DNA of 64,000 nt from Deltaproteobacteria bacterium (GTDB lineage: Bacteria; Desulfobacterota; Desulfuromonadia; Geobacterales; Geobacteraceae), in contig SBEG01000004.1 in NCBI GenBank assembly GCA_009668975.1, positions 1 to 64,000 of the forward strand, read 5' to 3'. Shown here one piece after another: positions 36,874-46,005 of the stretch. Positions within the stretch are counted from its first letter, which is position 1. Each line of letters begins with the position of its first letter. Below the pieces are notes generated by a model that was not told where the DNA came from, searched no databases, and saw nothing but the letters and a program-made list of their open reading frames with translations. The position numbers and the translations under genes were made by a program.

Positions 36874-37980
36874 GTGTCTTGGATGGAGAAATCAGGGCAG
36901 GCAAACATCGAATTACTGAAGGCCTTATCAAGTGGCCTGAAAAGAATAGTATCTGAAATATGTCTTGGTTATAGAACAATTTCTCTCAAATCCGGATTCT
37001 GCTGGATGTTTGGCTTTATCGTCGTGTCAATCATCATCGCCAGATTTATTTTCTTGAGCCAACTATGGAAGTTTTCATGGATGCCGGCTGGCCTGGCAAG
37101 CTCCCTTGCCTTCTCCTTTGTTACATTTTATTTAGTCATCGGGCCTGCTTGTATTATGTTCTTTGATGTCCTCATAGAAATCAAAAAAAAGTTACAAAAT
37201 GTTTCCCATCGTCCGCCTTTGTCGCTCGTAAAGGATTTTGCGAAAGACTATTTTACCGTAGAATATCTGACAACTGGTGTCATTGCATATTGCCTGCTGT
37301 ATGGGATGTTTATTAGTTATACCAACCTTAAGCCAGCGATACCGCTTCTTAACCATAACCTTTATGATGAACTTCTGTTCCAGTGCGATCAGTCTTTTTT
37401 AAAAGTCTTGTCACTTGGAGGTCTCATCAGGATTCCAAGGAATTCCACAGTCACACTGTTTTTCGATACTCTTTATCCTCACATGTGGACGTTAGCAAGC
37501 ATTACACTAGTCGCGGCATACCGCAACAGGTTGCAATTTTGGCGTTTTCTAGGGGGGTGGTGCCTCGTATTCGGATTTTCCGTCCCGATCTCAGTACTAT
37601 TCCCATCACTAGGACCCGCATTTTACAAACCGGAGTTATTCGCATATATTGACAACACTATTTCTTCCAAGGCAATGCAAGTTCTCTGGAAGAATTATTT
37701 ATCATTCAAAACGAACCCAATTGACACAACTATTTTCTGTGCCAACGGCATCGTTGCAATGCCTAGCCTTCATATAGCTCTTGCATATCAGTCGATTTAT
37801 GTTCTAGGTAAAATATATACAAGTATTAAGCTCATTTTGTGGATACTTCTTATTTTATATTTTATTGCAACGATGTATCTTGGTTGGCATTATTTTCTAG
37901 ATGGAGTTGCGGGAATTCTTCTGGGCTGGTTAGCATACAAAGTAAGTACTACATTGTTTTCTGAGAAAATAGCAAAGTAA
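36874..37980 (+). CDS. PAP2-family membrane phosphatase/inositolphosphotransferase-like
   Basis: A 368-residue polytopic protein starting at GTG, with AAGGA seven bases upstream. The PAP2 phosphatase motifs are near the C-terminus: AMPSLHIALAY (motif 2) and GWHYFLDGVAGILLG (motif 3). The arrangement resembles the AUR1/PAP2_3 type. Likely dephosphorylates or transfers a polyprenyl or lipid phosphate, recycling the carrier used by the preceding transferases. Confidence 0.85.
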   Translation: MSWMEKSGQANIELLKALSSGLKRIVSEICLGYRTISLKSGFCWMFGFIVVSIIIARFIFLSQLWKFSWMPAGLASSLAFSFVTFYLVIGPACIMFFDVLIEIKKKLQNVSHRPPLSLVKDFAKDYFTVEYLTTGVIAYCLLYGMFISYTNLKPAIPLLNHNLYDELLFQCDQSFLKVLSLGGLIRIPRNSTVTLFFDTLYPHMWTLASITLVAAYRNRLQFWRFLGGWCLVFGFSVPISVLFPSLGPAFYKPELFAYIDNTISSKAMQVLWKNYLSFKTNPIDTTIFCANGIVAMPSLHIALAYQSIYVLGKIYTSIKLILWILLILYFIATMYLGWHYFLDGVAGILLGWLAYKVSTTLFSEKIAK

Positions 37981-38219
37981 ACATCTGCTGATGCCTCTGC
38001 TTCGTATGGCCATGCTTTTGGTTGTGGGAGATTTGGTGGACTCGACACAAAAAACGTCAATTCCCTACCAATGAAACCTACTCTGAAAAAAAGCGCTGGC
38101 ATTATTTAACAAAGCAGAACCAGTGTTGCTAAAAGACAAAAGAATTAAAATCGCTACATATACTAACTTTTCTTTCCAGCTTGATTTCAGATTGCAGAGA
38201 ATCTGGTACCCTTCAAACT

Positions 38220-39803
38220 ATGAATGACTTTTCCACAAAAAGCAGGCAGGAATTCGAATTATCAGCTATTGCTCCCGATGGTGATGCCCCCCTGTGGCTC
38301 CTGCAGAAGGATGAAAGCAGATTTCTCTACGTCTCCCTCTCACTGTCTGTATTTCTGCATATTATCCTGTTTGCAATCATGGCCGCAACACGCATCTTTC
38401 ACCCCTTTGCCGGAACCACTCAGGAATTCGACCTTGTCTGGTTCTCTCCGGCAGGAATGACAGTGCCGTCGAAGAAGCCAACCACCAACAACACTTCCGA
38501 CGCCTTAAAGGTGCCCGGAAAGGTTGCCAGAAACATTCCGGCAGCAAATCACAATCCTGCGATCACACCGCAGGTAAAAACCGCGTCCGAACCTTCTTCA
38601 TCTGCCGAGATACAACCACCTTCTGCCCCCAATACCCCTAAGGCTGCTCCGACCACCACGCAAATGCAAACTGCCATAGAAGCCCCGACTGAAGAACCCG
38701 CGGAAATGACGATCTCCCGGTTCAGCGGCAAGGTCATCGAAGTTGTTGACAAGAAAGCCGAGAATGCAGCATTTAACGTCATCAGCAGTGTCAAAATCAC
38801 AAGCAAAAAACCACGCACAGTTGTACAGTCAATTCGGGAGAACGAAGAAGAGCAACTAAAGCCGCGGAAAAGCGGACTTACACCAAATGGGACTGAAAAT
38901 AATATAGTTCCGGCTCAACAAAAGAAAGAATTGCCTGGAAAGCATGCTGAAATGGTTGCTCTGTCAACTGCCTCTGCGATTCAGGCAAAAGTATCCCAAA
39001 GCACTGTTCAGGAAAACGTTATTCAGAGAAAAGTTACTTCTGCCGAGGTTGCCACTGCCGACAGCAAAACCGTCGCCCTTCCGGCTGTAAACAGGTCAAT
39101 CAACTCTTTCGCGGCTGCATTAGATGCTCTTTCCGCGACGGGAAACAAACAGGCCGCGCAGAGCCAGGTTCCTCAGCAACAGCTCAATGGATCGACCGGG
39201 TCAGCAAAGTCTGCATCCCTGAAAAGTCCTGCTGAGCCCAAAATCCCCGCACGGCCGTTACCAGTCGATAAACCTGCAAAACCGGAAGAAAAACAGTCAA
39301 CTCAGCCTGCTCCCGCTCCTCAATTCGTCCTTCACCCTCCAGTGGCCGGCGATCTGAAACTCATCATTAACGGTGACATTGACCCCAAAGTCGAGGTGTA
39401 TTTCAAAGATTTCCCCAAGTCTCGCCGGAGCAAACCATTCTCGAGATGGGAAGCCGAAAAGCGTCGCAACATTATCCCGAAGCTCGTTCGCACCGGGGAA
39501 AATGTCCATGAGGCAGTGGTTGAAGTTGCCGAAGAAGGTGTCTACTCCCTCATGGTCCGGGTCAATAACGGGAAGCCGGGCACGGCAGGACTGACACTGA
39601 ACATCCGGGAATCGAGTAAAGGGGCCAAATCTAAAAATCTTGGCTCACGAAAAATCGATGATCTCGTTGAAGTTGCCAAGGTTCTCATGCCGGAGGGTGT
39701 TCTTTGGAATGACGACAGTTATTTTACCGGGGACATGGAAGATGCCGACAGCATCACAAAATTCAATTCAGCAACGGGACTTATGTGGCGGGAATACAAG
39801 TAG
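38220..39803 (+). CDS. TonB-like membrane-anchored periplasmic protein, unknown function
   Basis: A 527-residue protein with a short cytoplasmic N-terminus and one membrane helix (LYVSLSLSVFLHIILFAIMAATRIF). The helix carries SxxxH spacing (S-V-F-L-H) as in TonB. A long proline/alanine/lysine-rich linker follows (about 75-370). The C-terminal globular domain (DLKLIINGDIDPKVEVYFKDFPKSRRSKP...TGLMWREYK) does not look like TonB_C. An ExbBD pair is not present. No strong ribosome site is seen. It may couple an inner-membrane motor to a surface apparatus, but this is inference. Confidence 0.7.
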   Translation: MNDFSTKSRQEFELSAIAPDGDAPLWLLQKDESRFLYVSLSLSVFLHIILFAIMAATRIFHPFAGTTQEFDLVWFSPAGMTVPSKKPTTNNTSDALKVPGKVARNIPAANHNPAITPQVKTASEPSSSAEIQPPSAPNTPKAAPTTTQMQTAIEAPTEEPAEMTISRFSGKVIEVVDKKAENAAFNVISSVKITSKKPRTVVQSIRENEEEQLKPRKSGLTPNGTENNIVPAQQKKELPGKHAEMVALSTASAIQAKVSQSTVQENVIQRKVTSAEVATADSKTVALPAVNRSINSFAAALDALSATGNKQAAQSQVPQQQLNGSTGSAKSASLKSPAEPKIPARPLPVDKPAKPEEKQSTQPAPAPQFVLHPPVAGDLKLIINGDIDPKVEVYFKDFPKSRRSKPFSRWEAEKRRNIIPKLVRTGENVHEAVVEVAEEGVYSLMVRVNNGKPGTAGLTLNIRESSKGAKSKNLGSRKIDDLVEVAKVLMPEGVLWNDDSYFTGDMEDADSITKFNSATGLMWREYK

Positions 39804-39862
39804 GGGCGGCCCCGCTCTTGCACGCCGTAGCGCTTCAGCGCACAGGCGTGTGGCCGTCCTAG
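39803..39862. repeat. Intergenic palindromic repeat
   Basis: GTAGGGGCGGCCCCGC, then ACGCCGTAGCGCTTCAGCGCACAGGCGT and GGCCGTCCTA. It directly follows the preceding stop codon and matches the GTAGGGGC-type repeats at 7160, 8293, 13110 and 16391. Confidence 0.65.
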
Positions 39863-39985
39863 TTGAAGGAAATCTGACAGGTGATACACTGTTCTTAGAG
39901 TATTTTTCGCAGAAACTTGACGACTCGGCTAACGATTCAGCCAGAATCTCAATGGAAAACTGATTGTAAGACGGAGGATACTACC

Positions 39986-40324
39986 GTGAAACAGAGGCGA
40001 TTTCCCCGAATGCAGCTCGACTCAAAGGTTTTCCTGAGAACACCCGACCAGGCATTTTCCGCTGATTCACTGAATTTCACCCTCCAGGGTATCTTCATCA
40101 AAACCCGTGAAAAAGTCGAAACAGGAACCGCAGTGGAAGTTGAAATCACCATCCCCTGTACAACCCGTAATCCCAATATGAAACTCCAGGGCGTTGTAAC
40201 ACGGGTTGAAAGCTCCGGTCTTGCCATAGAGTTCACCCGAATGGACCCGGAAATTTTTCAGTGTCTGAAAAACATTCTCATGAGGCGATCGCCACACCGC
40301 CTCAAACCCTACATAGCCCCTTGA
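39986..40324 (+). CDS. PilZ-domain c-di-GMP effector
   Basis: A 112-residue single PilZ domain. The GTG start was chosen because GGAGG sits eight bases upstream and the frame then begins KQRRFPR. The c-di-GMP motif RxxxR is R4/R8; the second motif is NFTLQG, with T in place of the usual S of [DN]xSxxG. Binding is likely but not certain. It stops 17 bases before the AAA ATPase gene, so they probably form an operon. Confidence 0.88.
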   Translation: MKQRRFPRMQLDSKVFLRTPDQAFSADSLNFTLQGIFIKTREKVETGTAVEVEITIPCTTRNPNMKLQGVVTRVESSGLAIEFTRMDPEIFQCLKNILMRRSPHRLKPYIAP

Positions 40325-40341
40325 ACGGATTGGAGAAACTG

Positions 40342-41745
40342 ATGCATGACCCGCTTGGCGAAAAACTCCTCAGAAGTGGAATTATTACTGATGATGATCT
40401 TGAGAAGGCCCTCGAAAGGCAGAAAATCCAAGGCGGCAGATTGGGCGAGAACCTGATCGCGCTTGGACATATTGACAAGGATACCCTGGAGAAATTCTTC
40501 AAAAGAAATCCCCCGGCACCCATGTCGGTGGCAGACACCGGCCTTGAAATCGGTCAAATTGCCGACCTGCTCATGAAACACATGCTGTTCCTGGGAGATT
40601 TCAAGATTTCGGATCTGGCCGAACGGGTCAAACTGTCTCTTGCCGTGGTTGAATCGGTTCTGGAGAATCTACGACGGGATAAATTCGTCGAGGTAAAAGG
40701 CGGAACAGGATATGCCGCGATAACATACACCTTCAAAATATCCGATACGGGAAAAATCCGGGCCATGGAACTATTGGACCTCTGCCGCTACACCGGCCCC
40801 GCACCCGTAACATTGTCTGACTATCGGCTCATGGTCGAAACACAAACCATCAAAAGCGCGATCGTGAGCGAAGAAAACGTAAAAAAAGCATTTTCTCACC
40901 TGGTCCTCAACGATACCGTCCTCAAAAGGCTCGGACCGGCCATCAGTTCCGGGAAAGCCATGTTTATTTATGGGCCGCCGGGCAACGGCAAGACCGCAAT
41001 AGCAGAGACTATCGGCAGGTTGCTCCCGGAAACAATCTACATCCCCTATGCGCTGACCGTAGGCGGTGAAATCATCACCGTGTTTGATCCGGTCAATCAC
41101 ATACCGGCGGAAGTCCCGGATGATGATCACGTTGACAAGCGCTGGATTTTGGTCAAGAGGCCAGTGGTAATAACGGGGGGCGAGCTGACGCTGCGGATGC
41201 TCGATCTGGATTTCAACCATATCTCGAAGTATTACGAAGCCTCACTCCAGATGAAGGCCAACAATGGCATCTTTATCGCCGATGACTTTGGCAGGCAACA
41301 GATGGAACCGCAAACCTTCCTCAACCGCTGGATCGTCCCCCTTGACCGCAGGATCGATTTCATGACTCTCCACACCGGGATGAAATTCTCGATCCCCTTC
41401 GACATGTTGACGGTTTTTTCTACCAATATCGAACCAAAACAGCTTGTTGACGAAGCTTTCTTACGCAGGATCCCATACAAGATCAAGATCGATCATCCTT
41501 CGGAAAGGGAGTATGAAGCAATTTTCCGCATGATCTGCAAGGATAATAAGATCGTGTTCGATGAAGAGACGTTCAATTACCTGATGAATAACTTCTACCG
41601 GAAAAACGGCATCAAGCTCAACTCCTGTCATCCCCGTGACATCATCGATCAAATCATCGTAAACTCACGTTATTATCGTCACCCGCCAACAATGAGCAAA
41701 GAAGCTATTTTCGAAGCTTGGACGAATTACTTTGTGGAGATGTGA
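40342..41745 (+). CDS. AAA ATPase with MshEN-like N-terminal domain
   Basis: A 467-residue protein. ATG was chosen for GGAG six bases upstream; an earlier in-frame GTG at 40261 would overlap PilZ. Residues about 5-57 have LGEKLLRSGIITDDDLEKALERQ...RLGENLIALGHIDKDTLEKFF, close to the MshEN c-di-GMP motif. A winged-helix-like region and an AAA core follow, with Walker A GPPGNGKTA, ADDFGRQQ and TNIEPKQLVDEAFLRRIPYK. MshEN domains in other proteins bind c-di-GMP, so with PilZ this suggests a dinucleotide-controlled ATPase. Target unknown. Confidence 0.88.
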   Translation: MHDPLGEKLLRSGIITDDDLEKALERQKIQGGRLGENLIALGHIDKDTLEKFFKRNPPAPMSVADTGLEIGQIADLLMKHMLFLGDFKISDLAERVKLSLAVVESVLENLRRDKFVEVKGGTGYAAITYTFKISDTGKIRAMELLDLCRYTGPAPVTLSDYRLMVETQTIKSAIVSEENVKKAFSHLVLNDTVLKRLGPAISSGKAMFIYGPPGNGKTAIAETIGRLLPETIYIPYALTVGGEIITVFDPVNHIPAEVPDDDHVDKRWILVKRPVVITGGELTLRMLDLDFNHISKYYEASLQMKANNGIFIADDFGRQQMEPQTFLNRWIVPLDRRIDFMTLHTGMKFSIPFDMLTVFSTNIEPKQLVDEAFLRRIPYKIKIDHPSEREYEAIFRMICKDNKIVFDEETFNYLMNNFYRKNGIKLNSCHPRDIIDQIIVNSRYYRHPPTMSKEAIFEAWTNYFVEM

Positions 41746-41816
41746 TTATCGGTCCCCCGCTCCTCCCTAGTACAGTGGGGTGAGCAAACGACTTTTCTAA
41801 GACGCTGCAGAAAACA

Positions 41817-41849
41817 AGACCTGCCAGGTTTCAAAAACCTGGCAGGTCT
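41817..41849. repeat. 15-bp-arm palindrome, copy 1
   Basis: AGACCTGCCAGGTTT and AAACCTGGCAGGTCT separated by CAA. The same arms recur at 50941-50973 with loop TGA. Lies in the gap between the convergent ATPase and Csu-type genes. Confidence 0.9.
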
Positions 41850-41888
41850 CTAAATTGACGGGCTGTTTCGCTCTGGTCAGACAGTGTT

Positions 41889-41919
41889 AGGGCAACCAGG
41901 TATGGCTGCCCTTTTATTT
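41889..41919 (+). terminator. Intrinsic terminator after the AAA ATPase
   Basis: AGGGCA-CCA pairs with TGG-TGCCCT with one mismatch, followed by TTTATTT. Confidence 0.7.
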
Positions 41920-41972
41920 GAAGGACTGTGCTAACGTGAAAATTCCCGGACAGAAGAGGGATTTGGGGGAAA

Positions 41973-42437
41973 TCACCAATTTACCGTCACCACCAACTGA
42001 TCGCTATAAGTTCCCGCCTTCAGGTTCTGGCGCGCCGGAATTCTCCCGTATACCGGAAGATTCAAGGGAGAAGTTTTTTCAATCGTGCGGATAACAGTTG
42101 AGGTACCCCCGCTCCCATCTCCCCAGATAGTTGTTCTCGACGGATCGAGGAAGAGATAGTAGTTCATGCGGTCACTGCCGCTTGCAAGCCGCATCTGTCT
42201 CGGGTTGAAGCTTCCGGAACTGCCGCGATTAATGGAAATGATCACCGGCATCGCTTTTTTCTCAGGATTATTACATGAGACAAAAATCGTTCCGATGGTG
42301 TCTATCGGTGCAGGAGAAAAGACGTCATAACTGCCGAAACTTACAGGGGTTGTTGTTACGCTGCAATGGAATGCCTGAGCGGTAACAGAGCTGAGCAGCA
42401 GCAAGAAGACCGGAAGGCTTCTGTTGATACATTTCAT
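41973..42437 (-). CDS. Spore-coat-U (SCPU) domain protein, putative pilus tip (CsuE-like)
   Basis: A 154-residue exported protein, last in the chaperone-usher operon. Signal peptide to about AQA (22), then an SCPU beta-sandwich with a cysteine pair (FHCSVTTTPVSFGSYD...FVSCNN) and the ending GTYSDQLVVTVNW. In archaic Csu-type operons the gene after the usher encodes the tip subunit, which suggests that role. A TTG four bases after GGAGG could also be the start; the ATG two codons later was used. Confidence 0.85.
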   Translation of the reverse strand: MKCINRSLPVFLLLLSSVTAQAFHCSVTTTPVSFGSYDVFSPAPIDTIGTIFVSCNNPEKKAMPVIISINRGSSGSFNPRQMRLASGSDRMNYYLFLDPSRTTIWGDGSGGTSTVIRTIEKTSPLNLPVYGRIPARQNLKAGTYSDQLVVTVNW

Positions 42438-42527
42438 GTCCAAATGTCCTCCTTTTAATGCTCGTAACCTGCACTACTTTTCTCTCGTAAACACCAGAAA
42501 CTGCGTGCCTTGCTCAGCGGCGGATGA

Positions 42528-45029
42528 TCAGGGGTTATCAGATATGACAACCTGGCCCAGATCGATGAGCGGTTCAGTGGTGTCGGGTATACTCAAACTG
42601 AAGGAGCGCAGGGTTCCCTCATACTGTACCGCTGCCTGATAGGAACCCGGTTTCAGCATAACGCTTGTGTTGCCGGAAATGGATGAGCAACCGCTCTCTT
42701 CAATTTCCAAAACTTTTTTAAATTCATCAGACTGACTCAGATCAATGTCGAATTCGCCTCCCGAACCGGTCGGAAAGGTAATATCCCTGCCGTTGACCTT
42801 TAGTGCGACTTCCTGAAATTCAACCGGCTGAAGTTCAGCGCCGATGCGTATTGCAAGTCGGCCGGAAATCGGCTGTAATTTCTTGGCCACAAACGAAATG
42901 CATGACCCGCTCCGCAGGGGCGGCGAAACGAGCCTTTTTACACTGGAAAGATAATAGTCGATGGGAATGTCTTTATCCTGGATTCCAACCTGATTCTGGT
43001 TATAGGACCCAAGATTCGGGACAAACAACTTGCCGGAAGAATCGGTTTCGCCGACCACCTGGGAGTTCAATAGAACCTTGACCCCTTCGAGCATTCCGAC
43101 ATTCACGAGACCGAAGCTGTCATAAACCGGCCGGGTTGCCCCGAAGGTCTTACCGACATATACCAGTGCTCCTGCAACGGAGAAGTGATACTGTGCGGAT
43201 CGCTCTCCCTCGCTGGAGTTGCCTTGGAAGGCTCCTTCATAGACGCCGTAGCGTCCGTTATATTGAAGCTCCGGGTTGACCGTCCAGGTTGTCTGATTGA
43301 AGACATCCGACCTCTTGACACTTGCCCGGTAACTGAAACCTTCACCAACCGGAGGATTTTTCTGCAAAGATGCTGCCGCGGTCTTTCCGGCTTCCGTCTG
43401 CTCATAGCTGGTTGAAACAAAAAGATCAGGTTTCGGGGTAAAATTGAACGTTATGAAAAACTCGTTTGAATAGCCGCCTTCCCTGACCCGCCGGTAGGTA
43501 GCCGTAATTGAAGTTCGAGGGCTAAGATTGCGGTTATAACTGACGGTACCGGCGTCTCTGTCATCTCCGACATACTTCCGGACTGAAGTAAGGTCCAGCG
43601 ACAGGGTGCCCAGCAAAGGATCGTTGTAACTCAACTCGCAACCGCCAGTAAATTTGGTCTTTTCATCCGACTGCGTGTCGGTAACAATCGCATAGTTTCT
43701 GCTGTATCCAGCCAGGGAAAGTCTGGCCCCGATGTTCAATCCCTGGTATGTGTACGTGGCAATTCCCGCAGCGCCGCTGTTGGATCCCTTCCCGCTGCTG
43801 CTTGCTAGAGACAGGGAAACTATTCCCGCGCGCCCCGCCAGGAACGTCATGTGCGGCCCAATATTGCAGAGATTGTTTTCCGCCTCGGCATGAAACCCCA
43901 TTGTGAGGTTATCGCTGAAACCGTAACGGTGAAAGGCAGAGAAAGCCAATTTGGAATACCGGTTACTTCGGCTGCCGTATTCCTCTCGGGTAAATCCCAG
44001 GTTATAGCTGTATTCATGAAACCCTTTTTTCAACAGCAAAGAATCCGCGAAATAGAATGGATAGTTAAGGAGTTGTTCCCTACCGAATGAATCACGCAAG
44101 ACGACATCGATCGTACCGGCCGAACCGAAGGGAGTCAGATTTTTCAACTCAAACTCTCCCGGAGACAACTTTTCCGTCTTGATCAGCATTCCGTTCAAGT
44201 AAATTTTCGCATCCGAGGGCAACGCCACCTGACCGGCAAGATTTAGCGTAGGATAGTACACATAATAGGGATCCATGCGGTAGATCTTGGAAATACTGAT
44301 CCCGCCCAAATTCAGATTGCCACCGAGATTGCCCGAAGAAGCAAAAAAATCACCAACGGTTAATCTTCGAAAGGTATTCCGGTCATCGTAGGTAAAGTTA
44401 CTTTGCAGCCGGATGAATCTCTCTTCAGCATGATCTTTGGTATAAACGGAATCGGTGAGGAACAAGATGTCGCCGGTCCGTATTCCCAGTTGATTGCTGA
44501 GATTGAAACTGGTAAACGAAAACCCGTCTCCTGCCTGGTAGTCCGCGCCATAGTTAAGAAATAGACTCGAATCCCGCGGATAGGACACTTTCTGCTCTCG
44601 TTCGGGCAGAAAGTCGATGATTTCCTTTCCGAGCAAGGAGGGATTCGCGGAAACGACTAAAGACAAGGTTTCTTCGTTGAAGGAATAATCAACACCCGCC
44701 ACAGAGCGTAATGACAGATAAGACTCCCCGTCCAGCGATGAAACCGGACCGGACAAAGACCGGAGGCCGAGGGACGTCAAGTCCTCGGTCTTTATCAGGA
44801 AATCACCGTTTTCACCTTGTATAACGAAAAAATCGCCCTTGTCCTCCTGGTTCAGGATTATCTTGACAACGAGCTGATCAGCGGCAGCCATGCCCGGGTC
44901 CAAGAAATGAATGAGAACCGGAAGGAATGAAAGGGCAAGCACACGGAATACGCAGACAAGAAACCGGGACCTTTCAACAGAGAGGAACACGAATCCAAAT
45001 CTATGGCAGACACCGGGACTTATCCACAT
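42528..45029 (-). CDS. Outer-membrane usher (FimD/CsuD-like)
   Basis: An 833-residue usher of a chaperone-usher pilus. A signal peptide ends near MAAA (48). The N-terminal domain (VKIILNQEDKGDFFVIQGENGDFLIKTEDL) is followed by the beta-barrel (NYGADYQAGDGFSFTSFNLSNQLG..., SSGNLGGNLNLGGISISKIY, PFYFADSLLLKKGFHEYSYNLGFTR), a plug and two small C-terminal domains (VALKVNGRDITFPTGSGGEFDIDL). The ATG overlaps the chaperone's 3' end by 29 bases. It exports chaperone-bound subunits encoded beside it. Confidence 0.95.
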   Translation of the reverse strand: MWISPGVCHRFGFVFLSVERSRFLVCVFRVLALSFLPVLIHFLDPGMAAADQLVVKIILNQEDKGDFFVIQGENGDFLIKTEDLTSLGLRSLSGPVSSLDGESYLSLRSVAGVDYSFNEETLSLVVSANPSLLGKEIIDFLPEREQKVSYPRDSSLFLNYGADYQAGDGFSFTSFNLSNQLGIRTGDILFLTDSVYTKDHAEERFIRLQSNFTYDDRNTFRRLTVGDFFASSGNLGGNLNLGGISISKIYRMDPYYVYYPTLNLAGQVALPSDAKIYLNGMLIKTEKLSPGEFELKNLTPFGSAGTIDVVLRDSFGREQLLNYPFYFADSLLLKKGFHEYSYNLGFTREEYGSRSNRYSKLAFSAFHRYGFSDNLTMGFHAEAENNLCNIGPHMTFLAGRAGIVSLSLASSSGKGSNSGAAGIATYTYQGLNIGARLSLAGYSRNYAIVTDTQSDEKTKFTGGCELSYNDPLLGTLSLDLTSVRKYVGDDRDAGTVSYNRNLSPRTSITATYRRVREGGYSNEFFITFNFTPKPDLFVSTSYEQTEAGKTAAASLQKNPPVGEGFSYRASVKRSDVFNQTTWTVNPELQYNGRYGVYEGAFQGNSSEGERSAQYHFSVAGALVYVGKTFGATRPVYDSFGLVNVGMLEGVKVLLNSQVVGETDSSGKLFVPNLGSYNQNQVGIQDKDIPIDYYLSSVKRLVSPPLRSGSCISFVAKKLQPISGRLAIRIGAELQPVEFQEVALKVNGRDITFPTGSGGEFDIDLSQSDEFKKVLEIEESGCSSISGNTSVMLKPGSYQAAVQYEGTLRSFSLSIPDTTEPLIDLGQVVISDNP

Positions 45030-45786
45030 TCAATTGCCTGTTCAGAGTAATTTTCGAATCGGTGGATATCGTGATATCCAGTTGTTCGGTTGCGGTGCAT
45101 TTTTCCAGCGGAATGGTGACTGAATAGTTGCGATTGGCACCTGCCAACAGGTACCAGCCGTTAAGTTTTTCGGTAAAGATCTCTTCTCCTCCGCCGTTTT
45201 TGCCGGCAACGGCTATTTCGTTAATCCTGAAATGAACATTTCCGGTATTTTCGATTGAGGCGCCCAAGACACCCTTCGTCAGTGTTACGGACGCCAGTTC
45301 AGCCGCCGGTTCAGCCTTGAGAGGATTGACAAACACCGGAATGCCGAACCGCACGGTTACTGTCAATTGAGACGCACCAGCAGTATCTTTTTTCGGCTGG
45401 GGGATCTCTTCGATGAATAACCGATAGGTCTTCTCCTTCGAAGTTGCAGACTGTCGAATTCCCGTACGGACGATCTTCTGCTCGCCTTTTTTGAGCATGA
45501 GAATCCTGGGAAAGAAAATCAGATCCTTCGTCTCCTGATAGACATCCTTCCCCTCCGGATCCTGGCTCCACTCCATGGCCTTACCTTGAAGGTGTATCGT
45601 ATCCTCCCCCTCGTTCACCACGGTAACAACGCTGCTCTTTGCCTGCTGATCAAGATAAATCATGACCGGCGCAACACGCCACTGTCCCGAATGACCCTCA
45701 ACCGGAAAGAGAAAGAAAAAGACGGTGATAAGAAATAACCAAGGGGCTAGTGTCCTGGCAATGCCACCCCTACCTAAACTGAGCAT
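45001..45786 (-). CDS. Periplasmic pilus chaperone (PapD/CsuC-like)
   Basis: A 261-residue PapD-like chaperone. A long signal peptide precedes the N-terminal Ig domain (WRVAPVMIYLDQQAKSSVVTVVNEGEDTIHLQGKAMEWSQ). The central RILMLKKGEQKIVRTG carries the conserved edge-strand pattern, and RFGIPVFVNP opens the second domain. AGGAGA lies eight bases before the ATG. Donor-strand partner for the three SCPU subunits. Confidence 0.94.
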   Translation of the reverse strand: MLSLGRGGIARTLAPWLFLITVFFFLFPVEGHSGQWRVAPVMIYLDQQAKSSVVTVVNEGEDTIHLQGKAMEWSQDPEGKDVYQETKDLIFFPRILMLKKGEQKIVRTGIRQSATSKEKTYRLFIEEIPQPKKDTAGASQLTVTVRFGIPVFVNPLKAEPAAELASVTLTKGVLGASIENTGNVHFRINEIAVAGKNGGGEEIFTEKLNGWYLLAGANRNYSVTIPLEKCTATEQLDITISTDSKITLNRQLNVDKSRCLP

Positions 45787-45937
45787 AGTAATAGTCTCCT
45801 GGTGTCCTTAGTGGAATGACCGGTGACTTGACCTCTGGGCAAGCGCTTCGGTATGGTGTACGATTAATCAGTTTATTGCAAACAGGGTGGTGCAAGTACT
45901 AAGTAACACGCGCCTTTTTGCATGTACCCTCATCAAA

Positions 45938-45977
45938 CCTTGCCAGGGGGAGAATTGAAAGATTCCCCTTGGCAAGG
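45938..45977 (-). promoter_or_regulatory. Intercistronic hairpin between pilin and chaperone genes
   Basis: CCTTGCCA plus GGGG pairs with CCCC plus TTGGCAAGG (one offset base) in the gap between the second SCPU gene and the chaperone. Only a TTT follows on the minus strand, so it may stabilise the pilin mRNA 3' end or partially terminate. Confidence 0.6.
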
Positions 45978-46005
45978 GGGGATCACGGAGGTCTGAATCC
46001 AGGTG

